From Rhodospirillales bacterium (GTDB lineage Bacteria; Pseudomonadota; Alphaproteobacteria; Rhodospirillales; Shumkoniaceae), in the NCBI GenBank assembly GCA_018432935.1, contig JAHDSF010000022.1, positions 186,001 through 250,000 of the forward strand: 64,000 nt of DNA, written 5' to 3'. Under the pieces are notes generated by a model, which had not been told where the DNA came from, ran no database searches, and saw nothing but the letters and a program-made list of their open reading frames with translations. The position numbers and the translations under genes are program-made. Of the stretch, positions 8,344 through 16,875 are shown piece after piece (position 1 is the stretch's first letter; each line of letters opens with the position of its first letter).

Positions 8344-9390
8344 TTAGCGAAGCGCCCCCCCCGCCTCTACTCCTGCCCTAAAGGTAGTTCCGAAGAACTG
8401 GCGCAAAATTGGGCCATCCTCGCGACGTTCTAGACGCCAGAGTGAAATATCGCCAACGTCTTCCCCGGCCCCTTCCACTAAAGCCTCAAGCCATTCTTGG
8501 CTATGGGTCGTCACGAAAAGCTGGCTATCGTAGTCTCGCGTGAAGGCCAAAAGCGCACGCCACACAGAAGCTTGGTGGGTATGGAATATGCCGTTTTCAA
8601 TTTCATCCACTAGTAAAATGGACGACGACCTTGAGGCCATGGCCAACAAAATCCCCACGATTCTGTTTATCCCGCCAGAGACATTCGCCAGCGGAATCTT
8701 CTTTTTCCTGCCCTCAACCGTCGCGAAAAGCGCGGGAGATCCAGCACTAATTTCAATGCTAATGTCCTTAATCCAGCGGTATTCCTGTGAAAAGACCTCA
8801 ACGAACCGGTGATGTGATCCCGCTTTGCTGAGTTCCGAAAAACGCCCCGCAGTTTCTATGGAGGAGATCGTTTGACCTGATGGAAACAAAAAGAAATTTG
8901 ACAAATCCTCCCCAGTGTCGCGCATTTGGATGCCACTGGCAGTAACCCTTGGTGTGACGGCGTGCTCCTTTCCTTCGGAATCAACCCACTTAAACACCAT
9001 CGGGTTGCCAGCCACTCCGCCCTCTGACTCCGGCAGGGAGAGAGGAAGGGTGTATTCTGTTCCGCGCGATATTGTAAGAGAGCGGTTTTCTGAGCCGTCA
9101 CCAAAAAGGGTCAACACAACCGGAGTGTGCAGATCATATTCGTAAAAGAAATCACCCCAAAGCGCATCTTCAATTCGCCTCAGAGACCCAGCATAAGATC
9201 CATCCAGACCACGCTGTTGACGAAGACGAAGAGATACCTCCGTGTTAGTGCTCAGGGGTAAGAAAAGCGCCTCAAGCAATGCCGTCTTGCCGCTACCGTT
9301 TTCGCCGACAAGAATATTCAGCCGGGAGCACTCAGGTATCTCAAGGTGCTTGTAGCAGCGGAAGTTGCGGATATCAGCTCTTCGGATCAT
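8344..9390 (-). CDS. AAA15/21-type (OLD/RecF-like) ABC ATPase, candidate defence ATPase
   Basis: 348 residues, ATG at 9390 behind a GGGTGG-type ribosome site. It opens with MIRRADIRNFRCYKHLEIPE and Walker A GENGSGKTALLEALF (about 32-46). The ABC signature is in LANVSGGINRIVGILLAMAS, Walker B in SILLVDEIENGIFH, and the H-loop in LFVTTHSQEWLEAL. Together these mark the SMC/OLD-like ATPase class rather than a transporter. There is no fused TOPRIM at the C-terminus; that activity is in the next gene. The pair sits as a lower-GC island between two housekeeping loci, which suggests horizontal gain. A role in anti-phage defence is inferred from family and context. Confidence 0.8.
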   Translation of the reverse strand: MIRRADIRNFRCYKHLEIPECSRLNILVGENGSGKTALLEALFLPLSTNTEVSLRLRQQRGLDGSYAGSLRRIEDALWGDFFYEYDLHTPVVLTLFGDGSENRSLTISRGTEYTLPLSLPESEGGVAGNPMVFKWVDSEGKEHAVTPRVTASGIQMRDTGEDLSNFFLFPSGQTISSIETAGRFSELSKAGSHHRFVEVFSQEYRWIKDISIEISAGSPALFATVEGRKKKIPLANVSGGINRIVGILLAMASRSSSILLVDEIENGIFHTHQASVWRALLAFTRDYDSQLFVTTHSQEWLEALVEGAGEDVGDISLWRLERREDGPILRQFFGTTFRAGVEAGGALR

Positions 9391-9412
9391 CTGCCACCCA
9401 AATAGCAGAAAG

Positions 9413-9433
9413 GGTTCCTGACACCTCAGAACC
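9413..9433. promoter_or_regulatory. Imperfect inverted repeat upstream of the ATPase/TOPRIM pair
   Basis: The arms GGTTCCTGA and TCAGAACC surround a 4-base centre (CACC), with one unpaired base. The repeat lies about 23 bases upstream of the ATPase start codon, where an operator or a leader hairpin could act. Nothing else in the sequence proves a function. Confidence 0.3.
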
Positions 9434-9468
9434 TAGGTAGTAGCACATGGTTGGCGTTCCAGGGAGTG

Positions 9469-9500
9469 GAAAAAAATGCCGGAAGGCGAACCTTCCGGCA
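9469..9500 (-). terminator. Rho-independent terminator of glnK-amtB
   Basis: Perfect 10-base arms at 9477-9486 and 9491-9500 (TGCCGGAAGG / CCTTCCGGCA) with a 4-base loop. Read on the minus strand the hairpin is followed by a run of seven T (9470-9476). It lies about 125 bases after the amtB stop codon and separates the ammonium operon from the ATPase/TOPRIM pair. This is the clearest intrinsic terminator in the window. Confidence 0.9.
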
Positions 9501-9625
9501 AGTGGGCGGAGGAAACCGGCGGCGCCGCTCAGCGCCGCCGGGGTGGAGAGGGGAGAGGATCGAGGCCGCGCCATCTCATGGGTTGGCCTGGGTTTTGGAT
9601 GTACGGCGACCCCGATCCTCTTGGC

Positions 9626-10924
9626 CTACTGCACGACCTCGCCGTGCAGGTTCAGATCCAGTCCTTCGATCTCGACCTCGCGGGGCACCCGGAGCCCGAG
9701 CACGGCGTCGATCACCTTCAGCAGAACCAGCGACCCGACGGCCGAGTAGATGATGGTCGCGGCGATGCCTTCGATCTGCACCAGGACCTGGTTGGCATTG
9801 CCGTCGATCAGGCCGGGCTTGCCGCCGATCGCCTCGAGGGCGAACACGCCGGTCAGCACCGCGCCCACGATGCCGCCGATGCCGTGCACGCCGAAGGCGT
9901 CGAGCGAGTCGTCGTAGCCCGCCATCCTCTTCAGGCTGGTGGCGCCCCAGAAGCAGGCGACGCCGGCGACGATGCCGATCACCAGGGCGCCGGTGGGAGC
10001 CACGAAGCCGGCCGCCGGGGTGATCGCCACCAGACCCGACACGGCGCCGGAAACGATGCCCAGCACGCTCGGCTTGCCGCGGACCAGCCACTCCGCGGCC
10101 ATCCACGACAGGGCGGCGGCCGCGGTTGCGATCTGCGTCACCGCCATCGCCATCCCGGCGGCGCCGTTGGCGGCCAGCGCCGAACCGGCGTTGAAGCCGA
10201 ACCAGCCGACCCACAGCAGGGAGGCGCCGATCACGCTGAGGACTAGGTTGTGAGGCGCCATGTTGTCGGTGCCGAAACCGGTGCGCCGGCCAAGCACGAT
10301 CGCCGCCACCAGGCCCGCGATGCCGGCGTTGATGTGCACCACCGTGCCGCCCGCGAAATCGAGCACGCCGTCGTCGGCGAGGAAGCCGCCGCCCCATACC
10401 CAATGGCAGATCGGGGCATAGACCAGCACCATCCACAGGCCGAGGAACCACAGCATGGCCGAGAACTTCATGCGGTCGGCGAAGGCGCCGCAGACGAGAG
10501 CCGGCGTGATGATCGCAAAGGTCATCTGGAACATCATGAACACGCTCTCGGGGATGGTGCCCTGCAGCGAATCGGTGCCCATGCCGGCCAGCAGCACCTT
10601 GTCGAAGCCGCCGAACACCATGTTGGCCTCGCCGCCGTTGCCGAAAGCGATCGAATAGCCGGCGACCATCCACAGCACCGTCATCAGGCAGGTGACGGCG
10701 AAGCTCTGGGCGACCGTGGCCAGCACGTTCTTCTTGCGGACCATGCCGCCGTAGAAGAGGGCGAGGCCGGGAATCGTCATCAGCAGCACGAGCACGGTCG
10801 ACGTCAGCATCCAGGCCGTGTCGCCGGTGTCCAGGGTCGCCTCCTGGGCCGCGGCGGAGGACGACGCGAGTGCGCCCGCCAGGATGAGAAGCATCGCTCC
10901 GCCGAAATGTCTGGTTCCGTTCAT
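9626..10924 (-). CDS. amtB: Ammonium transporter AmtB
   Basis: 432 residues. A signal peptide (MNGTRHFGGAMLLILAGALA, cleavage near AAAQEA) precedes eleven membrane helices of the Amt/Rh family. The pore twin histidines are in GGTVVHINAG and DAFGVHGIGG, and the signature DRMKFSAMLWFLGLWM is present. The trimer conducts ammonium across the inner membrane and is blocked by deuridylylated PII. It starts 13 bases after glnK, the classical glnK-amtB pair. Expression is presumably from the sigma-54 promoter upstream of glnK and ends at the terminator at 9469-9500. Confidence 0.95.
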   Translation of the reverse strand: MNGTRHFGGAMLLILAGALASSSAAAQEATLDTGDTAWMLTSTVLVLLMTIPGLALFYGGMVRKKNVLATVAQSFAVTCLMTVLWMVAGYSIAFGNGGEANMVFGGFDKVLLAGMGTDSLQGTIPESVFMMFQMTFAIITPALVCGAFADRMKFSAMLWFLGLWMVLVYAPICHWVWGGGFLADDGVLDFAGGTVVHINAGIAGLVAAIVLGRRTGFGTDNMAPHNLVLSVIGASLLWVGWFGFNAGSALAANGAAGMAMAVTQIATAAAALSWMAAEWLVRGKPSVLGIVSGAVSGLVAITPAAGFVAPTGALVIGIVAGVACFWGATSLKRMAGYDDSLDAFGVHGIGGIVGAVLTGVFALEAIGGKPGLIDGNANQVLVQIEGIAATIIYSAVGSLVLLKVIDAVLGLRVPREVEIEGLDLNLHGEVVQ

Positions 10925-10937
10925 TGCAGATTCTCCC

Positions 10938-11276
10938 CTAGAGCGCGTCGCCGTCGGTCTCGCCGGTCCGGATGCGCACTGCCTTCTCGATGTCGTAAAC
11001 GAAGATCTTGCCGTCGCCGATGCGATCGGTCCGGGCGTTGGAGGCGATCACGTCGATCACCTGCCCGACGATGTCGTCGCGGACCGCGATCTCGAGCTTG
11101 ACCTTGGGAACGAAATTCACCGTGTACTCGGCCCCGCGGTAGATTTCCGCCTGGCCTTTCTGCCTGCCGAAGCCTTTGACCTCGGATACGGTCATGCCCT
11201 GCACGTCGATCGCGCCGAGGGCCTCGCGAACCGCATCCAGTTTGAAGGGCTTGATCACCGCCATCACCATTTTCAT
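10938..11276 (-). CDS. glnK: PII nitrogen-regulatory protein (GlnK type)
   Basis: 112 residues, the standard PII length. The start is the ATG at 11276 ([20 protein letters not shown]) behind an AAAGGACG ribosome site; longer open frame upstream is unlikely because it contains the promoter. The T-loop carries the uridylylation site Tyr51 in [10 protein letters not shown]. The B- and C-loop motifs ([22 protein letters not shown]) bind ATP and 2-oxoglutarate. It senses nitrogen and carbon status and gates AmtB, encoded 13 bases downstream. Because it is linked to amtB and has nitrogen-type promoter signals, GlnK is a better name than GlnB. Confidence 0.93.
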   Translation of the reverse strand: MKMVMAVIKPFKLDAVREALGAIDVQGMTVSEVKGFGRQKGQAEIYRGAEYTVNFVPKVKLEIAVRDDIVGQVIDVIASNARTDRIGDGKIFVYDIEKAVRIRTGETDGDAL

Positions 11277-11312
11277 CGCCAACGTCCTTTTCTCTTCCGA
11301 AGCCCCAAGGCC

Positions 11313-11333
11313 AACAATCAAGAACCGTGCCAA
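11313..11333 (-). promoter_or_regulatory. Candidate sigma-54 (-24/-12) promoter of glnK-amtB
   Basis: The minus strand reads TTGGCACGGTTCTTGATT at 11333-11316. The -24 box TGGCAC is perfect, and the GG to -12 spacing is right. The -12 element is TTGA rather than the consensus TTGC, a deviation at a usually conserved base. It lies about 40 bases before the glnK ATG and just downstream of an NtrC-type site. Confidence 0.6.
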
Positions 11334-11417
11334 CCGGCACTGATCGCCGTAAGGCACGGAACTAACAGGGCATTTCGGAAAAGGGAGGGGCGAGGCAACG
11401 GGTGCGGAGGGCCGCCG

Positions 11418-11442
11418 CATCTGCACAACTAATGTGCAGATG
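11418..11442. promoter_or_regulatory. NtrC-type enhancer site upstream of glnK
   Basis: A perfect 10-base inverted repeat (11418-11427 and 11433-11442). Its 17-base core at 11422-11438 reads TGCAC-N7-GTGCA, the same layout as the enterobacterial glnA NtrC sites. It is centred roughly 100 bases upstream of the -24/-12 element, a normal enhancer distance. The rest of the gene-free stretch 11443-11719 holds nothing I can identify. Confidence 0.62.
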
Positions 11443-11719
11443 CGCGTGCTGCATACTTTTTGGGCTTATCCGACTTCGACGCAGGACGGAGTCGCCAGTC
11501 CCAGCGACTACCGCATGATCATGCTGTCGACCAACGTGCCCCGCGCGGCACGCCGGAACTCACGCTCTTGGGTTCCGCACAGTCGCCGGCGCCTGTCCGG
11601 GGGTGTCGCGGATCAGGGCTCCGAACTCGGGTCAAGAGAAGGTTGACGGCGATCGGGGCGAGCGCAGCCCGTCCGGGGGATATGGGCAGGTGTTGTTAAC
11701 CTGGATTCGTTGCCCGGCG

Positions 11720-12106
11720 TCACGGATCGCGGCTCTTGCCTTCGCGCTCCAGCGCTTCAAGGTAGGTCCGCCACAGCTCGTCCTGCCGTTGCCCCAGCAT
11801 GTACAGGAAGTCCCAGTCGTAGATGCCGGAGTCGTGCAGGTCGTCGAACTCGAGCTTGATCGCATAGTTGCCGACCGGCACCACGTTCATGATGCCGACG
11901 TGACGGCGGCCGGCCACGATGACCTTCGGGCCGCCGTGGCCCTGCACCTCGGCCGACGGGCTTTCGACGCGCAGGAACTCGGCCGGGTAGGCGAACGAGC
12001 AGCCGTCCTCGAAGGTGACCTCGAGGCGCTTCTCGTCGCGCTTCAGGCGGATCTCGCGGGGGTGATGCCGGGTCGACCCGGAACGCTCTGCCATGGCCGC
12101 CTTCAT
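11720..12106 (-). CDS. DUF971-domain protein (gamma-butyrobetaine-hydroxylase N-terminal-like)
   Basis: 128 residues from the ATG at 12106; a second ATG (MAERSG, 12094) is equally possible. The DUF971 pattern is visible: [39 protein letters not shown], then [20 protein letters not shown] and [14 protein letters not shown]. This small all-beta domain occurs alone in many proteobacteria, often near Mrp/iron-sulfur genes, and its function is not settled. The start overlaps the stop of the upstream Trm112-like gene by ATGA, so the two are translationally coupled. Confidence 0.82.
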   Translation of the reverse strand: MKAAMAERSGSTRHHPREIRLKRDEKRLEVTFEDGCSFAYPAEFLRVESPSAEVQGHGGPKVIVAGRRHVGIMNVVPVGNYAIKLEFDDLHDSGIYDWDFLYMLGQRQDELWRTYLEALEREGKSRDP

Positions 12107-12306
12107 TGCTTGGCCGGCACCGGCTCGGCGTCGAGCTGCCGGGCCTCGTCCACCAGCATGATCGGGATCCCGTCGCGGATCGGATAGGCGAGCTTGGCGG
12201 CGTCGCTGATCAGTTCCTGGGCTTCGGCGTCATAGCGAAGCGGCTGCTTGGTTACCGGGCAGACCAGGATCTCGAGCAGCTTGGGGTCGATAGTCGGGGA
12301 CACCAT
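12103..12306 (-). CDS. Trm112/YcaR-family small protein
   Basis: 67 residues from the ATG at 12306. It shows the Trm112/UPF0434 pattern: [20 protein letters not shown] at the N-terminus and [20 protein letters not shown] toward the end. Eukaryotic and archaeal Trm112 activates methyltransferases acting on tRNA, rRNA and release factors; bacterial members are less well defined. Only one cysteine of a possible zinc knuckle is present (CPVTK), so it probably does not bind zinc. It lies in a compact run LON-domain gene, Trm112-like, DUF971 on the minus strand. Confidence 0.85.
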   Translation of the reverse strand: MVSPTIDPKLLEILVCPVTKQPLRYDAEAQELISDAAKLAYPIRDGIPIMLVDEARQLDAEPVPAKQ

Positions 12307-12319
12307 GGCGTTCTTCCCG

Positions 12320-12982
12320 TCAGTTGGTTGCGGCGCCGCTGCCGGCACCGCTGTGGAGGGCCATCTCGAGCAGCACGTGAAGGGTACGGCCGCGCTCGGC
12401 GGTGTTGGCGCTTTCCAGCAGGGCCTGCTGGTCGCGCGGCTGATCGAAAGGGCAGGCCATGGCAAGCGAGGTCGCTACCGCCTCGTCGGTCGCCTTGTCG
12501 AGGGCGCTCCAGTCGGCCCGCAGGCCGCGCGACTCGAAGTAGCTTCGGACCGCAGCCAGCAGGCCGGCACGGTCGACCAGGCGCGAATCGTCGCGGCCGA
12601 GATCGTCCAGGTACGGGGCATAATCGATCTGCCAGCGGCGGTATCCGTTGCGGCCTTCGATCTCACGCACGAGCTGGAACCGGCAGAGGCCGGTCAGCGT
12701 GATGACGAACCGGCCATCGTCGGTCTCGGCGAAGCTGGTCAGCCGGCCCAGGGAGCCGGTGCCGAACACCTCGGCGTCCTCGGGCACCAGGCCCTCGAAG
12801 GGCTCCACCGTCTGCACCATGCCCATGAAGCGGCCGGCGGCGAGGACGTCCTCGATCATGTTGCGGTAGCGCTGCTCGAAAATGTTGAGCGGCAGCCGCG
12901 CCCGCGGCAGCAGCAGCGCTCCCGGCAGCGGGAAGACCGGGATCTCGGTCGGCAGAGAGGTGAGGTCGCTTGGTTCCGCCAT
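12320..12982 (-). CDS. LON substrate-binding (N-terminal) domain protein
   Basis: 220 residues, matching the N-terminal domain of Lon protease without the AAA and peptidase parts. Recognisable are [20 protein letters not shown], then [26 protein letters not shown] and a helical C-terminal region ([20 protein letters not shown]). Stand-alone proteins of this type are common in alphaproteobacteria; they may recognise proteins but have no proven activity. It starts one base after the stop of the thioredoxin/TPR gene, suggesting joint expression and a possible role in protein quality control. Confidence 0.87.
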   Translation of the reverse strand: MAEPSDLTSLPTEIPVFPLPGALLLPRARLPLNIFEQRYRNMIEDVLAAGRFMGMVQTVEPFEGLVPEDAEVFGTGSLGRLTSFAETDDGRFVITLTGLCRFQLVREIEGRNGYRRWQIDYAPYLDDLGRDDSRLVDRAGLLAAVRSYFESRGLRADWSALDKATDEAVATSLAMACPFDQPRDQQALLESANTAERGRTLHVLLEMALHSGAGSGAATN

Positions 12983-12983
12983 G

Positions 12984-13901
12984 TCACGAGAACAGGATCG
13001 AGGAGAGCCGCCGCCGTCCCTGCTGGGTCAGCGGGCTGCGCGGGCCAAGGGCCTCGAAAATCGAGATCAGCTGCTTGCGCGCGGCATCGTCGTTCCAGGC
13101 CCGGTCGCGACGCACGATCTCCAGCAGCTCGTCCAGCGCGGCCTCGGCGTTGCCGTGGGCGAACAGGGCGTTGGCAAGGTCATAGCGGGTCTGATGGTCG
13201 TCGGGGTTGCTCGCCAGGCGCGCCCGGAGACCCTTCTCGTCCTTCACGGTCCCGGCCTGCTCGGCCAGCTTCAGTGCCGCCAGGGCGCCTTCGACGTCGG
13301 CATGGCGCAGCGTCTCCGCAGGCAGCGTCTCGACCAGCTTGCGCGCCCGCTTGAGGTCGCCCTTGGCCAAATGGCAGCGAAGCAGCCCCGCCGCGGCGCG
13401 CGGCTCGCCCGGGATCTGCTGCAGGATCTCGTTGAAGAAGGCGGCGGCGTCGCCGACCTCGCCCGCCTCCAGCATCGACCACGCCTCCTCCAGGGCCGCC
13501 TCGACGGGCGGCTTGGCGCCCTTGGTCAGGCGTTCGATGAAGCTGCGCACGTTGCTTTCCGGCTGCGCTCCGATGAAGCCGTCGACGGCGCGCCCGTCGC
13601 GGAAGGCATAGACCGCGGGAATCGACTGCACCCGAAGCTGGGCGGCCAGATTCTGGTTCTCGTCGACGTTGATCTTGACTAGGCGCACGATGCCGCCGCC
13701 ACTGCGGACCAGGCGCTCCAGGATCGGTCCCAGGGTCTTGCACGGCCCGCACCACGGCGCCCAGAAATCGACGATCACCGGCACCTCTCGCGAGGCGTCG
13801 ATGACGTCGGTCACGAAACGCTGGGTGTCCGAGTCCTTGACGAGGTCGTCGGCGGCGTTCGGCGCGGCGGCCTGCCGCTGCGGATCGAGAATGAAGGGCA
13901 T
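12984..13901 (-). CDS. YbbN/CnoX-type thioredoxin-TPR co-chaperone
   Basis: 305 residues from the ATG at 13901 (MPFILDPQRQ). The thioredoxin domain (about 25-130) has VDFWAPWCGPCKTLGPI with Cys51 and Cys54 and the cis-proline loop SIPAVYAF. The C-terminal ~170 residues form TPR-like helical repeats (for example NEILQQIPGEPRAAAGLLRC). This architecture is that of YbbN/CnoX, a holdase that hands oxidised clients to GroEL/DnaK. Unlike E. coli YbbN, which has SQHC, this copy has a canonical CGPC pair and could be redox active. The adjacent LON-domain gene fits a protein-quality-control setting. Confidence 0.88.
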   Translation of the reverse strand: MPFILDPQRQAAAPNAADDLVKDSDTQRFVTDVIDASREVPVIVDFWAPWCGPCKTLGPILERLVRSGGGIVRLVKINVDENQNLAAQLRVQSIPAVYAFRDGRAVDGFIGAQPESNVRSFIERLTKGAKPPVEAALEEAWSMLEAGEVGDAAAFFNEILQQIPGEPRAAAGLLRCHLAKGDLKRARKLVETLPAETLRHADVEGALAALKLAEQAGTVKDEKGLRARLASNPDDHQTRYDLANALFAHGNAEAALDELLEIVRRDRAWNDDAARKQLISIFEALGPRSPLTQQGRRRLSSILFS

Positions 13902-13978
13902 TGTTTCTCCGGCACTTGACGCGCTTTTCCTGGAACCCCCAATAAATGGCCGCCTGGCGCGGGTCGCGCAAGCCCGGC

Positions 13979-14467
13979 CTAGACGTCGACGAACAGCGGC
14001 TGATGCCCCGTCGCCGCGGCGAACCGCAGGAAATCCGCGGCCGCGATGGTGGTGGTCGCGGTGTTGACGAGGGGATGGAAGTTGACCTCGGCGTCGTCCG
14101 CCAGCGCCCGGTCCAGCAACAGCCGAACCCGCCCCGCCGCGTCGTTGACGAGGGCGAACGGCGTCACCGCCCCCGGCTCGACCCCCAGCACCTCGAGCAG
14201 CAGCTCCGGGCTGGCGAACGAGAATCCCTTGACGTCCAGCCGCCGGGCCAGCTCCTTGAGCGCGATCGCCCGGTCCTCGCGGGCGACCAGCAGCCACAGG
14301 CCTCCCTTGCGGTCCTTGAGGAACAGGTTCTTGACGTGGAGGCCGGGGACCGCGCCGCGCAGGCGCTTCGCCTCGTCGACCGTGTACACCGCCGGATGGC
14401 GGACGGTGCGCACGGCGATGCCGAGCGCGGCAAGCTGGCGGAAAAGGTCGTCGGGCGTGGCAGCCAT
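13979..14467 (-). CDS. YbaK/ProX-type aminoacyl-tRNA deacylase
   Basis: 162 residues from the ATG at 14467. YbaK/INS-domain features are RTVRHPAVYTVDEAKRLRG near the N-terminus, the lysine region HVKNLFLKDRKGGLWLLVA, SFASPELLLEVLGVEPGAVTP and FHPLVNTATTTI. Stand-alone relatives in alphaproteobacteria (ProX, ProXp-ala) hydrolyse Ala-tRNA-Pro and so clear mischarged tRNA. The charge-discriminating pocket cannot be read with certainty, so Cys-tRNA-Pro activity is not excluded. It is followed on the other strand by tRNA-Gly, a coincidence rather than a known pairing. Confidence 0.85.
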   Translation of the reverse strand: MAATPDDLFRQLAALGIAVRTVRHPAVYTVDEAKRLRGAVPGLHVKNLFLKDRKGGLWLLVAREDRAIALKELARRLDVKGFSFASPELLLEVLGVEPGAVTPFALVNDAAGRVRLLLDRALADDAEVNFHPLVNTATTTIAAADFLRFAAATGHQPLFVDV

Positions 14468-14576
14468 GGCGCGGACACTAGCGGCACGCGCACGAAGCGG
14501 CAAGCGCCACCGACAAACCTCTTGCAATGGCGCCGCCATCGGGTAATATCCCGACCCCGTCGCGGGTATGCCGGAT

Positions 14577-14651
<75 letters not shown>

Positions 14652-14666
14652 ATTTCCCGGACCTTG

Positions 14667-14695
14667 AGCCAGCCTTCGCGGCTGGCTTTCGTTTG
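14667..14695 (+). terminator. Probable terminator of tRNA-Gly
   Basis: Arms AGCCAGCC (14667-14674) and GGCTGGCT (14680-14687) with loop TTCGC, followed by an interrupted T tract TTCGTTTG. It starts 15 bases after the tRNA 3' end and lies before the stop codon of the convergent TRAP permease. The T tract is weak. Confidence 0.7.
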
Positions 14696-14700
14696 TCCGG

Positions 14701-16848
14701 CTATGCCGGCAGCGGAGGCGACGCGGCCCGCGCTCGCGCCTCGCGGCGGCTGATCCGGACGTTCCAGACCAGCAACGCGACGAACACCGCAAGGGCGACG
14801 AACTCCCACGTCGAGTCGAGCGGCCACAGCAGCACCCAGCCGTTGGCGAACAGGAGCCCGCGCATCAGCCAGCCGATCCGGGTTTCCATGTAGCCGCGGA
14901 TGGCGGCGACCACGCAGTACATGCCGCCGACTCCGAAGAAGAAGATCTTGAACGCCTCGGCCGGGTCCGACGACAGGAACGGCGTGTAGGCGAACATCAG
15001 CGGGATGATGAAGAACCCCATCGCCACGTGGACGGCCATCACGCCGGTCTTCCAGGGCGGGCTTTCGGCGATCGCGCAGGCGGCGTAGACCGCCAGGCAG
15101 ACGGGCGGCGTCAGGTTGCTGAACTGTGCCAGCCAGAAGATGATCATGTGGGCCGACAACAGTGCGTCGAGCCGCAGCGACGCGCCCAGCATCTGCTCGG
15201 TGACCATGCTCGACATGTCGGGCGGGATCAGGGCCAGCAGGGCGCGCGCGTCGGCCGCCGACATCGGCTGTCCGATCAGCGCCGCCTTGTCCGGCGCCGC
15301 CAGCATCAGCACCGCCTTGACCATGTCGGGAACCTGGCCGCTGGCCAGGACCTGGACCAGCTCGGTCTGGATGATCAGGCTGTAGAGGGCGGGGGCCGAC
15401 AGGGTGCCGAGTACGATGTAGGCGGCGGTGGTCGGCAGGCCCATGCCCAGGATCACTGCCGCGCCGCTGACCATGACGATTGTCACGAGCAGGCTGTCGC
15501 CGGCCCAGCGACTGATCATCAGCGAAAACGTATTGCCGATCCCGGTGGTTCCCAGAACGTTGACCACCAGGCCCACGGCGACCAGCAGAACCGCGGTCGG
15601 AACCATGTTGCGGGCGCCCTTGGCCAGGGCCTCGGCGATCGCCCGCGGGCCCATCGGCTTCTTCGACAGCCACGAGGTGCCGACCACCGCCAGGATGCTG
15701 AGGCCGGCGGCGTAGGTCGGGGTGAAGCCCCAGATCAGGAGCCCGACGAGAAGCGCGATCGGAATCAGGTTGTGGCCGCCTTCGCGCATCACCTGCCGGA
15801 AGCTGGGCGCGTCGGGATCATCCCTGCCGAAGATGCCGACCCGAATCGCCTCCATCCGCACCCAATAGCCCACCGACAGGAAGTACATGATGGCCGGCAG
15901 GGCCGAGACGAGGATGATGTGGACGTACGGGATCTGGGTGTAGCTGGCCATCACGAAGGCGCCGGCGCCCATGATCGGCGGCATGATCTGACCGCCGGTC
16001 GAGGCCGACGATTCGACGGCGGCCGCGAAATGCGACGGAAAGCCTGCCCGCTTCATCAGCGGAATGGTGATGACGCCGGTGCCGACCACATTGGCCACCG
16101 CCGAGCCGCTGATGGTGCCCATCATGGCCGAGCCGATCACCGCCACCAGGCCGGGCCCGCCGGTCATCTTGCCGGCGGCGCAACGCGCCATGTTCATGAT
16201 GAAGTCGCCGGCCCCCGAACGGGTCAGGAAGGCGCCGAACAGGATGAACATGAAGACGTAGGCGTAGGAGATGCGGGCGATCTCGCCGAACATGCCGTCG
16301 CCGCTGAAGTAGCTGCGGAACAGCGCGGTTTCGAAGGTCAGCCCGGGGAAGTGGAAGACGCCGTCGACGTACTTGCCCCACCACACGACGTAGGACAGCG
16401 ACAGCAGGATCAGCGTCGGGATGATCCAGCCGGTGGTGCGGCGGGTGAACTCGACCGCCAGCACGATGGCGATGATCGAGGCCGCCCAGTCGAGCGCGTT
16501 GAACCGGATGCCGCGATCGTAGAGGGCCACTTCGCCCGCGATCAGGTGGATCGCGGTCCAGGCCACCAGGAGGGCGATGGCGATGTCAAGGAGGCCGACC
16601 GCCCGGGCGACCGCCCGATTGCGCGACCTAGCCATCGGGTAGAGCAGCGCGCACAGGAATCCGAACATGCCGAAATGCAGCGCCGCCGTCCACAGGTCGG
16701 ACACCGTGCTCAGGGTGTTGAAATAGATGTGGGCGAGCGAAACCACCACTCCGGCCCAGAACACCACCGGATCGGCCCAGGCCCGCACCTGCGCGGGCGG
16801 CTCTTCCTTGTCGAGCTTCGCCAGCGCCGCTTCGCGATCGTCCGCCAC
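14701..16848 (-). CDS. TRAP transporter fused permease (DctQ-DctM type), TAXI family
   Basis: 715 residues from a GTG at 16848, preferred because GGGAGG lies 5 bases upstream; an ATG at 16890 has no such site and would lie inside a hairpin. The protein is a multi-pass membrane protein. The first ~190 residues hold the small-subunit-like helices, and the rest is the large TRAP subunit, with GSAMMGTISGSAVANVVGTG, SSASTGGQIMPPIMGAGAFV and MGLPTTAAYIVLGTL. Sodium-driven uptake of an organic acid bound by the solute receptor encoded just upstream is expected. The fused subunit is typical of TAXI (not DctP) systems. The substrate is unknown. Confidence 0.88.
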   Translation of the reverse strand: MADDREAALAKLDKEEPPAQVRAWADPVVFWAGVVVSLAHIYFNTLSTVSDLWTAALHFGMFGFLCALLYPMARSRNRAVARAVGLLDIAIALLVAWTAIHLIAGEVALYDRGIRFNALDWAASIIAIVLAVEFTRRTTGWIIPTLILLSLSYVVWWGKYVDGVFHFPGLTFETALFRSYFSGDGMFGEIARISYAYVFMFILFGAFLTRSGAGDFIMNMARCAAGKMTGGPGLVAVIGSAMMGTISGSAVANVVGTGVITIPLMKRAGFPSHFAAAVESSASTGGQIMPPIMGAGAFVMASYTQIPYVHIILVSALPAIMYFLSVGYWVRMEAIRVGIFGRDDPDAPSFRQVMREGGHNLIPIALLVGLLIWGFTPTYAAGLSILAVVGTSWLSKKPMGPRAIAEALAKGARNMVPTAVLLVAVGLVVNVLGTTGIGNTFSLMISRWAGDSLLVTIVMVSGAAVILGMGLPTTAAYIVLGTLSAPALYSLIIQTELVQVLASGQVPDMVKAVLMLAAPDKAALIGQPMSAADARALLALIPPDMSSMVTEQMLGASLRLDALLSAHMIIFWLAQFSNLTPPVCLAVYAACAIAESPPWKTGVMAVHVAMGFFIIPLMFAYTPFLSSDPAEAFKIFFFGVGGMYCVVAAIRGYMETRIGWLMRGLLFANGWVLLWPLDSTWEFVALAVFVALLVWNVRISRREARARAASPPLPA

Positions 16849-16875
16849 CGCCGCCTCCCAGCCGTTCGAATGAAG

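Noticed and set aside
8344-9390. Retron or Gabija assignment for the ATPase/TOPRIM pair
   Set aside because: No reverse transcriptase or msr/msd-like region is present, and no UvrD-like helicase gene lies beside it; the TOPRIM part is a separate protein, unlike GajA.
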